From Clostridioides difficile (GTDB taxonomy: Bacteria > Bacillota > Clostridia > Peptostreptococcales > Peptostreptococcaceae), in contig CP103804.1 of the NCBI GenBank assembly GCA_024919175.1, positions 1,240,001 through 1,304,000 on the forward strand: a stretch of DNA of 64,000 nt, read 5' to 3'. Numbering within the stretch: the stretch's first letter is position 1; the number at the start of each line of letters is the position of its first letter. The position numbers and the translations under genes are program-made. Of the stretch, positions 24,796 to 34,229 are shown in pieces. The notes beneath the pieces are model-generated. The model was not told where the DNA came from. It was given only the letters and a program-made list of their open reading frames with translations, and did not search any database.

Positions 24796-26187
24796 ATGAA
24801 TTACTATGAACTTTTGAAAGCAAAAAGAAACAGCTATAAAGATAAAGATTTTTTGATTATAGATGGAGTAAAGTATACTTATGACAATATATTAAGAGAT
24901 AGTGAAGAGATTGGGAGACAAATTTCTATAGGTGAAAATATTCCTGTTTTAATTTATTCTAAAAATATAAAGTTCCAATTAGTAAGTTTTTTAGGTATTA
25001 ACTATTCAAATAATGTGCCTATCATTTGTCACTATAATCTTTCTAAAAAAGTATTAAGTGATATTTTAATAAAGAATAATATTTCAATTATTATATCTGA
25101 TGAGAATATAGATATAAATGATTTATCTAGTGGTAGTAGCAATAGGACGTTAAAGATAACTAATTCCTCTATAGACCATCACAGTATAAATATATATCAA
25201 TATAATAATATTTTAAATTATCTAGATAAAGAGATTTGTATGGGAGCTTTATCTTCAGGCTCTACAAATGTCCCAAAAGTATTATATAGAACATATGAAA
25301 GCTGGGCTGGATTTTTTCCTATACAAAATGAAATTTTTTATATTTCTGAGGACTCTATTTTATTTATCAATGGAACACTTAGCTTTACAGGAAATCTAAA
25401 TTCTATAATGTCAGTACTATATGAAGGTGGCAGTATTGTAGTAAGTTCAGGTTTAAACTGTAAAACATGGATAAATGCAATAAAACAATACAATATAACT
25501 AACATATATCTTATACCTACAAAGCTTCAATTACTGGTTAAACATTTAAGTGATACAATAGTTAAAGTTAGAAGCGTTTTTACAGGTTCTCAATTGTTGT
25601 TTGAGGATGTTGCAAGAAAAATAAAAAAATATATGCCAGATTCTGAAATTATTTTATATTATGGAGCAAGTGAATTAAACTACATTACATATTTGTCTTA
25701 TGATGAATTGATTGAGAAACCATTAAGTGTAGGTAAGCCATTTCCAAAAATAGATGTATATATTAAGGATAGAATGATTTTTGTAAATACCAAATATGCA
25801 GTATATAATGCATCAGAGCCTTATTCTGTTAAAGATATTGGATATTTTGATGATGATGGATATTTAATATTTGAAGGAAGAAGTGATGATGTTGTAAATA
25901 TTGGTGGGTTCAAAGTTAGTTCTACAAAAGTTGAAAATGTAGTCAAAAGAATTCCTCAAATTGAAAATGCAGTTGTATTACCTTATTTAGATAGTATAAG
26001 GGGAAGTCAAATTGCATTATTCGTAACAACTGTAGATAAAATTACAAAGAAAGATTTATTGATTGAGATTAGAACTTATTTAATTAGAAATGAAGTTCCA
26101 AGAAAAATTATTTTTTTAGATTCATTACCCTATACATCTTCTGAAAAGATAGATAGATTGGCACTATTAGGAATGTTAGAAGTATAA
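24796..26187 (+). CDS. AMP-forming acyl-CoA synthetase-like protein (YhfT-type)
   Basis: 463 residues, ANL superfamily. A P-loop-like ALSSGSTNVPKVLYRT corresponds to the A3 motif, YYGASELNY to the A5 region, DIGYFDDDGYLIFEGRSDD to A7/A8 and the C-terminal SSEKIDRLAL carries the A10 Lys. Shorter than typical long-chain ligases (about 520-560). Coupled to the thiolase and bioY, matching B. subtilis yhfT. It should activate a carboxylic acid to an acyl-CoA or acyl-adenylate; the acid is unknown. Confidence 0.85.
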   Translation: MNYYELLKAKRNSYKDKDFLIIDGVKYTYDNILRDSEEIGRQISIGENIPVLIYSKNIKFQLVSFLGINYSNNVPIICHYNLSKKVLSDILIKNNISIIISDENIDINDLSSGSSNRTLKITNSSIDHHSINIYQYNNILNYLDKEICMGALSSGSTNVPKVLYRTYESWAGFFPIQNEIFYISEDSILFINGTLSFTGNLNSIMSVLYEGGSIVVSSGLNCKTWINAIKQYNITNIYLIPTKLQLLVKHLSDTIVKVRSVFTGSQLLFEDVARKIKKYMPDSEIILYYGASELNYITYLSYDELIEKPLSVGKPFPKIDVYIKDRMIFVNTKYAVYNASEPYSVKDIGYFDDDGYLIFEGRSDDVVNIGGFKVSSTKVENVVKRIPQIENAVVLPYLDSIRGSQIALFVTTVDKITKKDLLIEIRTYLIRNEVPRKIIFLDSLPYTSSEKIDRLALLGMLEV

Positions 26188-26206
26188 TATTTAATAATTT
26201 TAGTGA

Positions 26207-26234
26207 ACCAATATATTGATAAAAACATATTGTA
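26207..26234 (+). promoter_or_regulatory. Sigma-K-like promoter for dpaAB
   Basis: ACC (26207-26209), a 16-base spacer and CATATTGTA (26226-26234) fit the sigma-K pattern AC-N16/17-CATAnnnTA. It lies directly before the dpaA ribosome binding site, giving a very short leader. Dipicolinate synthesis in the mother cell is known to be late sporulation. Confidence 0.55.
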
Positions 26235-26256
26235 TATAGTAAAGGAGGCTTACAAT

Positions 26257-27132
26257 ATGTCAAATCAATACGATATAACTGTTATAGGCGGAGACCTGCG
26301 ACAAGTGTACATGGTAAAAAAACTAATTAATAAAGGATATTCTGTAGTTATATATGGAATAGCTAATGAAATTATAAATGGAATCGCTGGAAAAGCAACT
26401 TCACTAGCTGAAGCACTATCCAAAAGTTCCATTATTTTATGTCCAATTCCATTTACAAAAAATCAGTTTAGTATTGAAAATACTGATGGTTGTCTCGATA
26501 CTACTATTGATAACTTGTTAATTAACTTATCTCCTAACCAAATACTATTTGGAGGAAACATACCAACTAAAGTTTACAAATTTTGTGAGCAACACTCTAT
26601 TCAGGTTTATGATTTTATGAAGATGAATGATGTTGCTATTTTAAATGCAGTTGCTACAGCTGAAGGAGCTATAGCAGAAGCTATTAAAAGAAGTATAATC
26701 AATATGCACCAAAGTAATTGTCTAGTACTGGGATTCGGAAGATGTGCACAAATACTTGCTAAAAAATTATATGCTTTAGATGCAAATGTATGTGTTGGAG
26801 CAAGAAAGAATGATGCAAGGAGTACAGCTAATGCATTTGGATATTCTAGTATTTCTTTAAATCAACTTGATGAAAATCTTTCAAAGTTTGATTATATTTT
26901 TAATACTATACCAGAATGTATTTTAACAAAAGAGAAATTAGAAAAAGTATCACGAGAAGTAACTATTATAGATATAGCTTCTTCTCCTGGTGGATTAGAT
27001 TATTCTGTTACACAAAATTTAGATATTAATGCAAATCTTTGTCTTGGGCTTCCTGGTAAATACTCACCAAAGACATCTGGTGAAATTCTTGTTAACGCTA
27101 TAGAAAATATTATAAATGAAAGAAGGGATTAG
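26257..27132 (+). CDS. dpaA: Dipicolinate synthase subunit A
   Basis: 291 residues from ATG 26257 (AAAGGAGG seven to eight bases upstream); a longer in-frame start at 26203 overlaps the promoter and lacks an SD. N-terminal Rossmann part ITVIGGDLRQVYMVKKL and a second nucleotide-binding motif LVLGFGRCAQILAKKL in the C-terminal half are typical of SpoVFA/DpaA. With DpaB it oxidises dihydrodipicolinate to dipicolinic acid, the spore-core Ca2+ chelator. Ends two bases before dpaB. Confidence 0.93.
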   Translation: MSNQYDITVIGGDLRQVYMVKKLINKGYSVVIYGIANEIINGIAGKATSLAEALSKSSIILCPIPFTKNQFSIENTDGCLDTTIDNLLINLSPNQILFGGNIPTKVYKFCEQHSIQVYDFMKMNDVAILNAVATAEGAIAEAIKRSIINMHQSNCLVLGFGRCAQILAKKLYALDANVCVGARKNDARSTANAFGYSSISLNQLDENLSKFDYIFNTIPECILTKEKLEKVSREVTIIDIASSPGGLDYSVTQNLDINANLCLGLPGKYSPKTSGEILVNAIENIINERRD

Positions 27133-27134
27133 AG

Positions 27135-27725
27135 ATGAGACTTGAAGGACTTACAATTGGAGTAGGATTTACTGGTTCGTTTTGTACTTATGATAAAATA
27201 TTTATAGAGTTAGAGAATTTGGTAAAAGCAGGAGCAAAAGTGCATACTATATTTTCAGACGCATCACAAAATATAGATTGTAGATTTGGAAACTCTGAGG
27301 AATTTATGAAAAAAGCCTATGAACTTACAGGAAATAAACCTATTGTTACAATTGAAGAAGCAGAACCCTTTGGTCCTAAAGGAATTGCTGATATTATAAT
27401 AATAGCTCCTTGTACTGGAAATACTGCTGCTAAGTTAGCAAATGGTATTACAGACTCTCCAGTATTGATGGCAGCAAAGGGTCATCTTCGCAATGATAAA
27501 CCACTTGTAATATCTATATCAACTAATGATGCTCTAAGCTTTAATTTCAAAAATATTGGTATTCTTCTTAACTCTAAAAATATATATTTTGTACCTTTTG
27601 GTCAAGATAATTGTAATGCAAAGCCTAATTCTATGATTGCACATACAGAGTTAATAATTCCAACTATAGAGCTTGCTCTTGATAATAAACAGTTACAACC
27701 TGTTATAAAAAGTCCACACCAATAG
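27135..27725 (+). CDS. dpaB: Dipicolinate synthase subunit B (flavoprotein)
   Basis: 196 residues. Flavoprotein fold of the PPC-decarboxylase/UbiX type: IGVGFTGSFCTYDKI at the start, DIIIIAPCTGNTAAKLANGI in the middle and the ISTNDALS segment. Forms the dipicolinate synthase with DpaA. Starts two bases after dpaA and is followed by a terminator. Confidence 0.93.
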   Translation: MRLEGLTIGVGFTGSFCTYDKIFIELENLVKAGAKVHTIFSDASQNIDCRFGNSEEFMKKAYELTGNKPIVTIEEAEPFGPKGIADIIIIAPCTGNTAAKLANGITDSPVLMAAKGHLRNDKPLVISISTNDALSFNFKNIGILLNSKNIYFVPFGQDNCNAKPNSMIAHTELIIPTIELALDNKQLQPVIKSPHQ

Positions 27726-27768
27726 ATTAATGATGTAATAGATATATGTATATAAATATGTAATATTA

Positions 27769-27812
27769 ACAAAGTCCAGCAATATTATTTGCTGGACTTT
27801 AATTATTTTATT
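27769..27812 (+). terminator. Terminator after dpaAB
   Basis: AAAGTCCAGCAA (27771-27782) pairs with TTGCTGGACTTT (27789-27800). The T tract is interrupted by A. Confidence 0.82.
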
Positions 27813-27979
27813 GAAAAAATAAGAAACTATAAATGTTAAAATAATAACGTTATCCTTAAGTGTTGAGATGAATCTATCTGCAACTTATATAAAAAATAAA
27901 GTAATATATAGTTAATCTAGATATTTGTAAAGTATATTATTACTAATCTGAATAATATAATACTAAATAAAAAATAAAA

Positions 27980-28038
27980 TGTTAAAAAAATAACTTGAAA
28001 ATATAAAAACAACATGCTATACTGTTAATAAATTAACA
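27980..28038 (+). promoter_or_regulatory. adhE promoter with Rex operator(s)
   Basis: TTGAAA (27995-28000), 17 bases, TATACT (28018-28023). TGTTAA-TAAA-TTAACA (28023-28038) is a perfect dyad with the Rex-box layout and overlaps the end of the -10. A weaker copy, TGTTAA-AAAA-ATAACT (27980-27995), abuts the -35, and a third Rex-like TGTTAA-AATA-ATAACG lies at 27834-27849. Rex represses fermentation genes when NADH/NAD+ is low. Confidence 0.75.
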
Positions 28039-28076
28039 TAAAAAAGAAGATTATACTATTCTAGGAGGGCATTGAA

Positions 28077-30731
28077 ATGGCTAATAAAGAACAGGTTATA
28101 ATAGAAAATAAAAGGGGAAAAGAAGTTATGGCAGATAAGACATGTGTTGTAAATAATGTTGAAAATCTAGTTAAAAAATTAGCAAAAATTAAAGAAGCTC
28201 AAAAAATCTTTGCTACATATACTCAAGAACAAGTAGATAAGATTTTTTTAGCAGCATCTTTAGCAGCTAATAAGCAAAGAGTTCCTCTAGCTATAATGGC
28301 ACAGAAAGAAACTGGTATGGGAATTGCTGAGGATAAAGTTATAAAGAATCACTATGCATCAGAGTATATATACAATGCATATAAAGAAACTAAAACTTGT
28401 GGTGTTATAGAGAGAGATGAAGCCTTTGGTATGACTAAAATAGCTGAGCCAATAGGAGTTATTGCAGCAGTTATACCTACAACTAACCCAACTTCCACTG
28501 CTATATTTAAATCACTTTTAGCTCTAAAAACTAGAAATGGAATAATATTTTCTCCACATCCAAGAGCAAAAAATTCTACTATAGAGGCCGCAAAGGTAGT
28601 TCTTGAAGCTGCTGTTTTGGCTGGTGCTCCTGAAGGTATAATTGGATGGATTGATGAACCGTCTTTGGAATTAACTACAACTGTTATGAAGGAAGTTGAT
28701 TTAACTCTTGCTACAGGAGGTCCTGGGATGGTTAAATCAGCATATTCATCTGGAAAGCCAGCTATTGGAGTTGGTGCAGGTAATACGCCAGCAATAATTG
28801 ATGACAGTGCAGATATAAAAACTGCTGTAAATTCAATTCTTGTATCTAAGACTTTTGACAATGGTATGATATGTGCTTCTGAACAATCAGTTATAGTATT
28901 AGAAAATATATATAATGAAGTTAAAAAAGAATTTAAAGAGCGTGGTGCTTACTTATTAAATAAAGAAGAAACAGAAAAATTAAGAAATGTAATTTTAGTA
29001 AATGGAGGATTAAACTCTAAAATCGTTGGACAAACAGCTTGTACAATAGCAAAATTAGCAGGTTTTGAAGTTCCAGTTGATGTTAAAGTTTTAATAGGCG
29101 AGGTTGAATCAGTTGAAATAGAAGAAGCTTTTGCGCATGAGAAACTTTCACCAGTACTTGCAATGTATAAAGCAAATAACTTTGATGATGCAGTTAGTAA
29201 AGCAGAAAAATTAGTAGAAGATGGAGGGTTTGGTCATACATCTTCACTATATATTGACGATGTAAATCAGAGGGAAAAGCTTGATAAATTTACTAAAGCT
29301 ATGAAAACTTGTAGAATTTTAATTAACACTCCTTCTTCTCAAGGTGGTATAGGTGATTTATATAATTTTAAATTAGCTCCTTCTCTTACTCTAGGGTGTG
29401 GCTCTTGGGGAGGAAATTCAGTATCTGAAAATGTAGGAGTTAAACACTTACTTAATATTAAGACAGTAGCTGAGAGGAGAGAAAATATGCTTTGGTTTAG
29501 AGCACCAGAAAAAGTTTATTTTAAAAAGGGATGTTTGGGAGTGGCTTTAAAAGAACTTAAAGATGTAATGAATAAAAAGAGAGCTTTTATTGTAACAGAT
29601 ACATTCCTTTACAATAATGGATATACTAAAACAGTTACTGATTTATTAGATGAAATGAACATAAAGCATACTACGTTCTTTGAAGTTGAACCAGACCCAA
29701 CATTAGAATGTGCAAAGATAGGTGCTAAAGCTATGAGAGAGTTCAACCCAGATGTAATAATATCTATAGGTGGAGGAAGTGCAATGGATGCAGGTAAGAT
29801 AATGTGGACATTATATGAACATCCAGAAGTAGATTTCCAAGACCTAGCAATGAGATTTATGGATATAAGAAAAAGAGTATATACATTTCCTAAGATGGGA
29901 GAAAAAGCTAGTTTTGTAGCTATACCAACATCAGCAGGGACTGGTTCAGAAGTAACTCCATTTGCAGTTATAACTGACCAAGATACAGGAGTGAAATACC
30001 CATTAGCAGATTATGAGTTGATGCCAAATATGGCTATAGTTGATGCTGATATGATGATGAATATGCCAAAAGGATTAACTTCTGCGTCTGGTATTGATGC
30101 TTTAACTCATGCATTAGAAGCATATGTATCTATGCTTGCAACTGACTATACAAATGGTCTAGCTTTACAAGCTATTAAGAGTATATTTGAATATCTTCCA
30201 CGTGCATACGATAATGGAGCAAAAGACTCAGAAGCAAGAGAAAAAATGGCAAATGCTTCTACAATGGCGGGAATGGCTTTTGCAAATGCATTTTTAGGTG
30301 TTTGTCACTCTATGGCTCACAAATTAGGTGCTTTCCACCATGTACCACATGGTGTTGCAAATGCTCTTTTAATAACAAATGTTATGAAATTTAATTCTTC
30401 TAATGCACCAAAGAAAATGGGAGCTTTCTCTCAATATAAGTATCCAGAGGCATTAAAGAGATACGCTGAAATAGCTTCATTCTTGGGATTAAACGGAAAT
30501 TCTGATGAAGAAAAATTCCAAAATTTATTGATAGCTATTGAAGATTTAAAGAGTAAAGTTGGTATTCCTAAAACTATAAAAGAATTTGGTGTTGATGAAT
30601 CTAAATTTATAAATTCACTAGATGAAATGGTGGTTCAAGCCTTTGATGACCAATGTACAGGCGCGAATCCAAGATATCCTCTTATGAATGAAATAAAAAA
30701 AATGTATCTAAATTCATATTATGGAAAATAA
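28077..30731 (+). CDS. adhE: Bifunctional aldehyde/alcohol dehydrogenase AdhE
   Basis: 884 residues. The N-terminal aldehyde dehydrogenase half has the catalytic Cys266 in NGMICASEQS and IGVGAGNTPAI; the C-terminal iron-dependent alcohol dehydrogenase half has GGGSAMDAGK, GIDALTHALEAY and the His-rich HKLGAFHHVPHG. It reduces acetyl-CoA to ethanol in two NADH-dependent steps and usually forms filaments (spirosomes). SD AGGAGGG before ATG; about 17 residues longer at the N-terminus than E. coli AdhE, and a second ATG at residue 18 is an alternative start. Single-gene unit with a Rex-type promoter and its own terminator. Confidence 0.95.
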   Translation: MANKEQVIIENKRGKEVMADKTCVVNNVENLVKKLAKIKEAQKIFATYTQEQVDKIFLAASLAANKQRVPLAIMAQKETGMGIAEDKVIKNHYASEYIYNAYKETKTCGVIERDEAFGMTKIAEPIGVIAAVIPTTNPTSTAIFKSLLALKTRNGIIFSPHPRAKNSTIEAAKVVLEAAVLAGAPEGIIGWIDEPSLELTTTVMKEVDLTLATGGPGMVKSAYSSGKPAIGVGAGNTPAIIDDSADIKTAVNSILVSKTFDNGMICASEQSVIVLENIYNEVKKEFKERGAYLLNKEETEKLRNVILVNGGLNSKIVGQTACTIAKLAGFEVPVDVKVLIGEVESVEIEEAFAHEKLSPVLAMYKANNFDDAVSKAEKLVEDGGFGHTSSLYIDDVNQREKLDKFTKAMKTCRILINTPSSQGGIGDLYNFKLAPSLTLGCGSWGGNSVSENVGVKHLLNIKTVAERRENMLWFRAPEKVYFKKGCLGVALKELKDVMNKKRAFIVTDTFLYNNGYTKTVTDLLDEMNIKHTTFFEVEPDPTLECAKIGAKAMREFNPDVIISIGGGSAMDAGKIMWTLYEHPEVDFQDLAMRFMDIRKRVYTFPKMGEKASFVAIPTSAGTGSEVTPFAVITDQDTGVKYPLADYELMPNMAIVDADMMMNMPKGLTSASGIDALTHALEAYVSMLATDYTNGLALQAIKSIFEYLPRAYDNGAKDSEAREKMANASTMAGMAFANAFLGVCHSMAHKLGAFHHVPHGVANALLITNVMKFNSSNAPKKMGAFSQYKYPEALKRYAEIASFLGLNGNSDEEKFQNLLIAIEDLKSKVGIPKTIKEFGVDESKFINSLDEMVVQAFDDQCTGANPRYPLMNEIKKMYLNSYYGK

Positions 30732-30767
30732 GTTTACTACAAAACTTACTATAAAATAAATAAACTA

Positions 30768-30818
30768 AAATCCTGTATACATGAGATATATAATCTCATT
30801 GTATATGGGATTTTTTAT
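30768..30818 (+). terminator. Terminator after adhE
   Basis: AATCC..GTATACA..GAGAT (30769-30786) pairs with ATCTCA..GTATA..GGGATT (30792-30812), followed by TTTTTTATTT. Confidence 0.88.
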
Positions 30819-31002
30819 TTGAAAAAATATAAATAGTTTTGAAACTTTAATTCAAAATTCAATTAAAGAATGTTATTATAATAATTAGAATGAATCTATA
30901 TGTAATATTTAGGCATATTTGTATGTAAGATAAGTAACAAATTTGTATTAAAAAGATATAAAATAGGTATATAAAGTGTTGACTAATTAAGGGAGGGGTA
31001 AG

Positions 31003-33222
31003 ATGACTAAAAGAAATAAAAGTGTTACATTAATGATAATTCTTTTATTAGCATCATTATTTCTGATATTAGGATATCTATATATAGAAGATACAAGAAA
31101 TCTTCTTATATCAGAGGCAGAAGTACATATAGAAGAAGTTGCAATACAAGGTTCTCAATTAGCACAAAGACAAATTGAAAAAGATTTAGATGTTTTAAAT
31201 ATTTTTTCGAGTTATTATACTTCAAATCCAAATATATCTAAACAAGAAAAAATGGAAAAACTTTTAGATGAGATGGAAAACCAAAAATTTTATACTATGG
31301 CAATTGTTGATATAAATGGTAATGCAGAAAATACTAAGGGCAATAAGTTTTCTGTAAAAGGTAGAGAATTCTTTAAAAATTCAATTAATGGTAAAGTATA
31401 TGTTTCAAGCCCATACATTGACGAAGTAAATAAGTCTGTAAAAAAGGTTACTATCTCAGTACCAATACTAAATAATGATAAAGTAGTTGGAGTTTTGTAT
31501 TGTACTTATGATGTCAATACTCTAATGAAACTTATAAATGTATCTTTTTATGAAAATAATAGTATATCTTATGTTGTAAAAAATAATGGTACAGTTGTAC
31601 TTCATCCTCAACAAGATAGATTATCAAAAAATATTTATGAATTATTAAAAAAGGATAATGATATTAAAGATGTAAATAAATTAAAAAAACAATTAGAAGA
31701 AAATAAAACAGGTGCAACATTTTTAAATATATCAGGAGAAAGACGATATATAGGATATGCTACTATGGATAATGGTAATAGTAAAAATAATTATATAAAG
31801 GATTGGAATTTGATTTTTTCAGTTCCAGAAAATGTAATATTTAGTAATTCTGAACAAATTATTAAGAGAGCTGTATATGCAGTGTTATTTATTATATTAA
31901 TATTTATTGCAATTGTTTTTTATGTGATTTACATAAAAAAATCTAATGAAAAAGAAATAGTAAGTTTAGCATACGAAGATAGAGTTACACATATAGGAAA
32001 TCAAAATAAATTCTATAGAGAATGTAGTAAGCATCTTTTAAATAAACCATCTTTAAATTACATTATAGTATATTTTGACATTAATAATTTTAAAATGATT
32101 AATGATACTTTTGGATATGAATTTGGTGATAATCTATTAATTACTATAGCCATAGCTTTAAAAGAGGAATTAACAGAAGGTGAAATATATGCACGACTTT
32201 CAAGTGATTATTTTGCTATTTTATGTGAATATAAAAATGGAAGAAATAAAATTATAAAAAAACTTGATAGTATACGAAATAATATTGAAAGTAATTTAAA
32301 TACAGTATTTGAAATTTCTCTTTGTGTGGGTATTTACTTTGTAGAAGAAGGCGAAATAGATGCTCAAAAAGCTGTGAATAAAGCCAATATGGCAAGGTCT
32401 GTTGCTAAAGGTAAAAATATAAACTATGCTATTTATAATGAAGATGTTAGAAATAAGCTTAGTGAGGAATCTATAATTTTAGATGATATAAAGACAGCAT
32501 TAGTAAAGAATCAATTTGAAGTTTATTATCAGCCTAAGTTTTCACTTGTAAATGGAGAGATGATAGGAAGTGAAGCACTGATAAGATGGAATCATCCCGA
32601 ACATGGATTTATAAGTCCAGGGGTATTTATTCCAATAGCAGAAAAAAGTCAATTGATTTTAAAAATAGGTAGATTTGTATTTGAGAGAGTCTGTAGAGAT
32701 TTATCTAGATGGGAAAAACAAGGAAAAAAATTAGTACCAGTTTCAGTAAATTTATCTAGAGTTGAGTTATATCAACCAGATATTGTAAAATTTATCAATA
32801 GTACTATCCAAATATATAACATACATTCAAGTTTAATTGAAATTGAGATAACAGAAACTGTAGCTATTAATGAATTAAATATATTAAAGAGTGTTTTAAA
32901 TGAATTAAGGAAGTATGGATTTTCAATTTCTATGGATGATTTTGGGACAGGTTATTCCTCTATTAGTTGTCTAAGGGATATGCCAATTGATGTATTAAAA
33001 TTAGATAAATCTTTTCTCAATGGTATTGAAAATGATGAGAAAAGTCGTAATATAGCAAAGTCTATAGTATCTCTAGCAAAATCATTAGATTTAATTGTAA
33101 TTATAGAAGGTGTTGAGACTAAGAAACAGGCTGAGTTAATGAAACAATTCGGATGTGATTTAGTTCAGGGATTTTATTTTGCAAGACCAATGCCAGTTCA
33201 AAATTTTATAGAATTACTTTAA
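31003..33222 (+). CDS. Membrane c-di-GMP phosphodiesterase, Cache-GGDEF(degenerate)-EAL
   Basis: 739 residues. Membrane helix at about 9-28, an extracytoplasmic dCache-like sensor (about 40-280), a second helix near 288-312, then GGDEF and EAL domains. The GGDEF motif is SSDYF (400-404), so cyclase activity is not expected; the domain may bind GTP as a regulator. The EAL domain is intact: EALIRW (524 on), NLS, EITET, DDFGTGYSS, KLDKSF, EGVET and QGFYF. It should hydrolyse c-di-GMP, which in C. difficile controls flagella, pili and toxin. RBS GGGAGGGG. Corresponds in position to the gene I remember as CD2965 of strain 630. Confidence 0.9.
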   Translation: MTKRNKSVTLMIILLLASLFLILGYLYIEDTRNLLISEAEVHIEEVAIQGSQLAQRQIEKDLDVLNIFSSYYTSNPNISKQEKMEKLLDEMENQKFYTMAIVDINGNAENTKGNKFSVKGREFFKNSINGKVYVSSPYIDEVNKSVKKVTISVPILNNDKVVGVLYCTYDVNTLMKLINVSFYENNSISYVVKNNGTVVLHPQQDRLSKNIYELLKKDNDIKDVNKLKKQLEENKTGATFLNISGERRYIGYATMDNGNSKNNYIKDWNLIFSVPENVIFSNSEQIIKRAVYAVLFIILIFIAIVFYVIYIKKSNEKEIVSLAYEDRVTHIGNQNKFYRECSKHLLNKPSLNYIIVYFDINNFKMINDTFGYEFGDNLLITIAIALKEELTEGEIYARLSSDYFAILCEYKNGRNKIIKKLDSIRNNIESNLNTVFEISLCVGIYFVEEGEIDAQKAVNKANMARSVAKGKNINYAIYNEDVRNKLSEESIILDDIKTALVKNQFEVYYQPKFSLVNGEMIGSEALIRWNHPEHGFISPGVFIPIAEKSQLILKIGRFVFERVCRDLSRWEKQGKKLVPVSVNLSRVELYQPDIVKFINSTIQIYNIHSSLIEIEITETVAINELNILKSVLNELRKYGFSISMDDFGTGYSSISCLRDMPIDVLKLDKSFLNGIENDEKSRNIAKSIVSLAKSLDLIVIIEGVETKKQAELMKQFGCDLVQGFYFARPMPVQNFIELL

Positions 33223-33245
33223 AAGTAAAATTTAATTTTTTATAT

Positions 33246-33302
33246 AAAACACTATTATATATGCTTGGATTTAATCAATGCTTGCTAGATAATTAGTGTT
33301 TT
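33246..33302 (+). terminator. Possible terminator after the phosphodiesterase
   Basis: AAAACACTA (33246-33254) pairs with TAGTGTTTT (33294-33302), followed by TT and AT-rich bases. The loop is long (39 bases). Confidence 0.6.
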
Positions 33303-33466
33303 TAATTTTGTAAGGTTTATATATGAGGAAAGGAATTGCATTTTACAAAAATTGGTTAAAAATAAATTATTTTAAATATAAATATGTTATTAACAAAAGA
33401 ATAGTACTATAATGTATAGATGATAAAGACTTAACTAAAAATTTAATGTATAGGAGTTGTTTGAGT

Positions 33467-34129
33467 ATGATAGATATAAGTATTGATAAAAAACTTAAGG
33501 ACAAATGGCCTGATGCAAAGTTGGGGTGTATCCAAGCAAAAGTAGTAGTAAATAAAAGCTCAGAAAAGTTAATAAATGGGATAAATGAGTTTTGTGACAT
33601 TTTAAATCAAAAGCTAGAAATTGAAGATATTACTAAATTGGATAAGATTAAAGATGCAAGAGATGCATATAAAGAACTTGGTAAAAATCCAAGTAGATAT
33701 AGAACGTCTTCAGAAGCATTAGTTAGAAGAATTGTTCAAGGGAAGGGTCTATATACAATAAATAATATAGTTGAAATAAATAATTTAATATCTATAAAAT
33801 CATTATATCCAGTTGGCACATATAATGTAAGTAAATTACATCCACCAATATGTTTTACTGTAGGTGATGAAGGTGAGCAGTATAAAGGTATTGGAAAAGA
33901 GTTGATAAATATAGAGAATCTACCTATATTATCTGATTCATTAGGCAAATTCGGAAGTCCAACTAGTGATTCTGAGAGAGCTATGATAACAACAGATGCA
34001 AATGAAATACTAATTTGTATATTTTCATTTAGTCCAGAATCAGATATTGAAGAGTACTTTGGATATGCTAAGGATTTACTTAAAGAATATGCAGATGGAA
34101 AAGAGATAGAAACTAAAATAATTAAATAA
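33467..34129 (+). CDS. B3/B4 domain protein (PheT-like tRNA-binding/editing fold)
   Basis: 220 residues from ATG 33467 (AGGAG ten bases upstream); an in-frame start at 33446 precedes the SD. The segment DARDAYKELGKNPSRYRTSSEAL (in parts), then GLYTINNIVEINNLISIKS and GDEGEQYKGIG, is typical of free-standing B3/B4 proteins related to the phenylalanyl-tRNA synthetase beta-subunit domain. Such proteins may act in tRNA editing in trans, but function is not established. Single gene with its own terminator. Confidence 0.85.
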   Translation: MIDISIDKKLKDKWPDAKLGCIQAKVVVNKSSEKLINGINEFCDILNQKLEIEDITKLDKIKDARDAYKELGKNPSRYRTSSEALVRRIVQGKGLYTINNIVEINNLISIKSLYPVGTYNVSKLHPPICFTVGDEGEQYKGIGKELINIENLPILSDSLGKFGSPTSDSERAMITTDANEILICIFSFSPESDIEEYFGYAKDLLKEYADGKEIETKIIK

Positions 34130-34198
34130 TAATTATATAAAATGTATATAACAACGTTATGTTAAGTTGAAACTAATATATAAGAATGAATCAAAAAA

Positions 34199-34229
34199 GG
34201 AAACTAACAAGATATTAGTTTCTTTTTTT
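34199..34229 (+). terminator. Terminator after the B3/B4 gene
   Basis: GAAACTAA (34200-34207) pairs with TTAGTTTC (34215-34222), then seven T. Confidence 0.92.

Noticed and set aside
28352..28861. 169-codon open frame on the minus strand
   Set aside because: Antisense to the aldehyde dehydrogenase half of adhE; codon-structure shadow.
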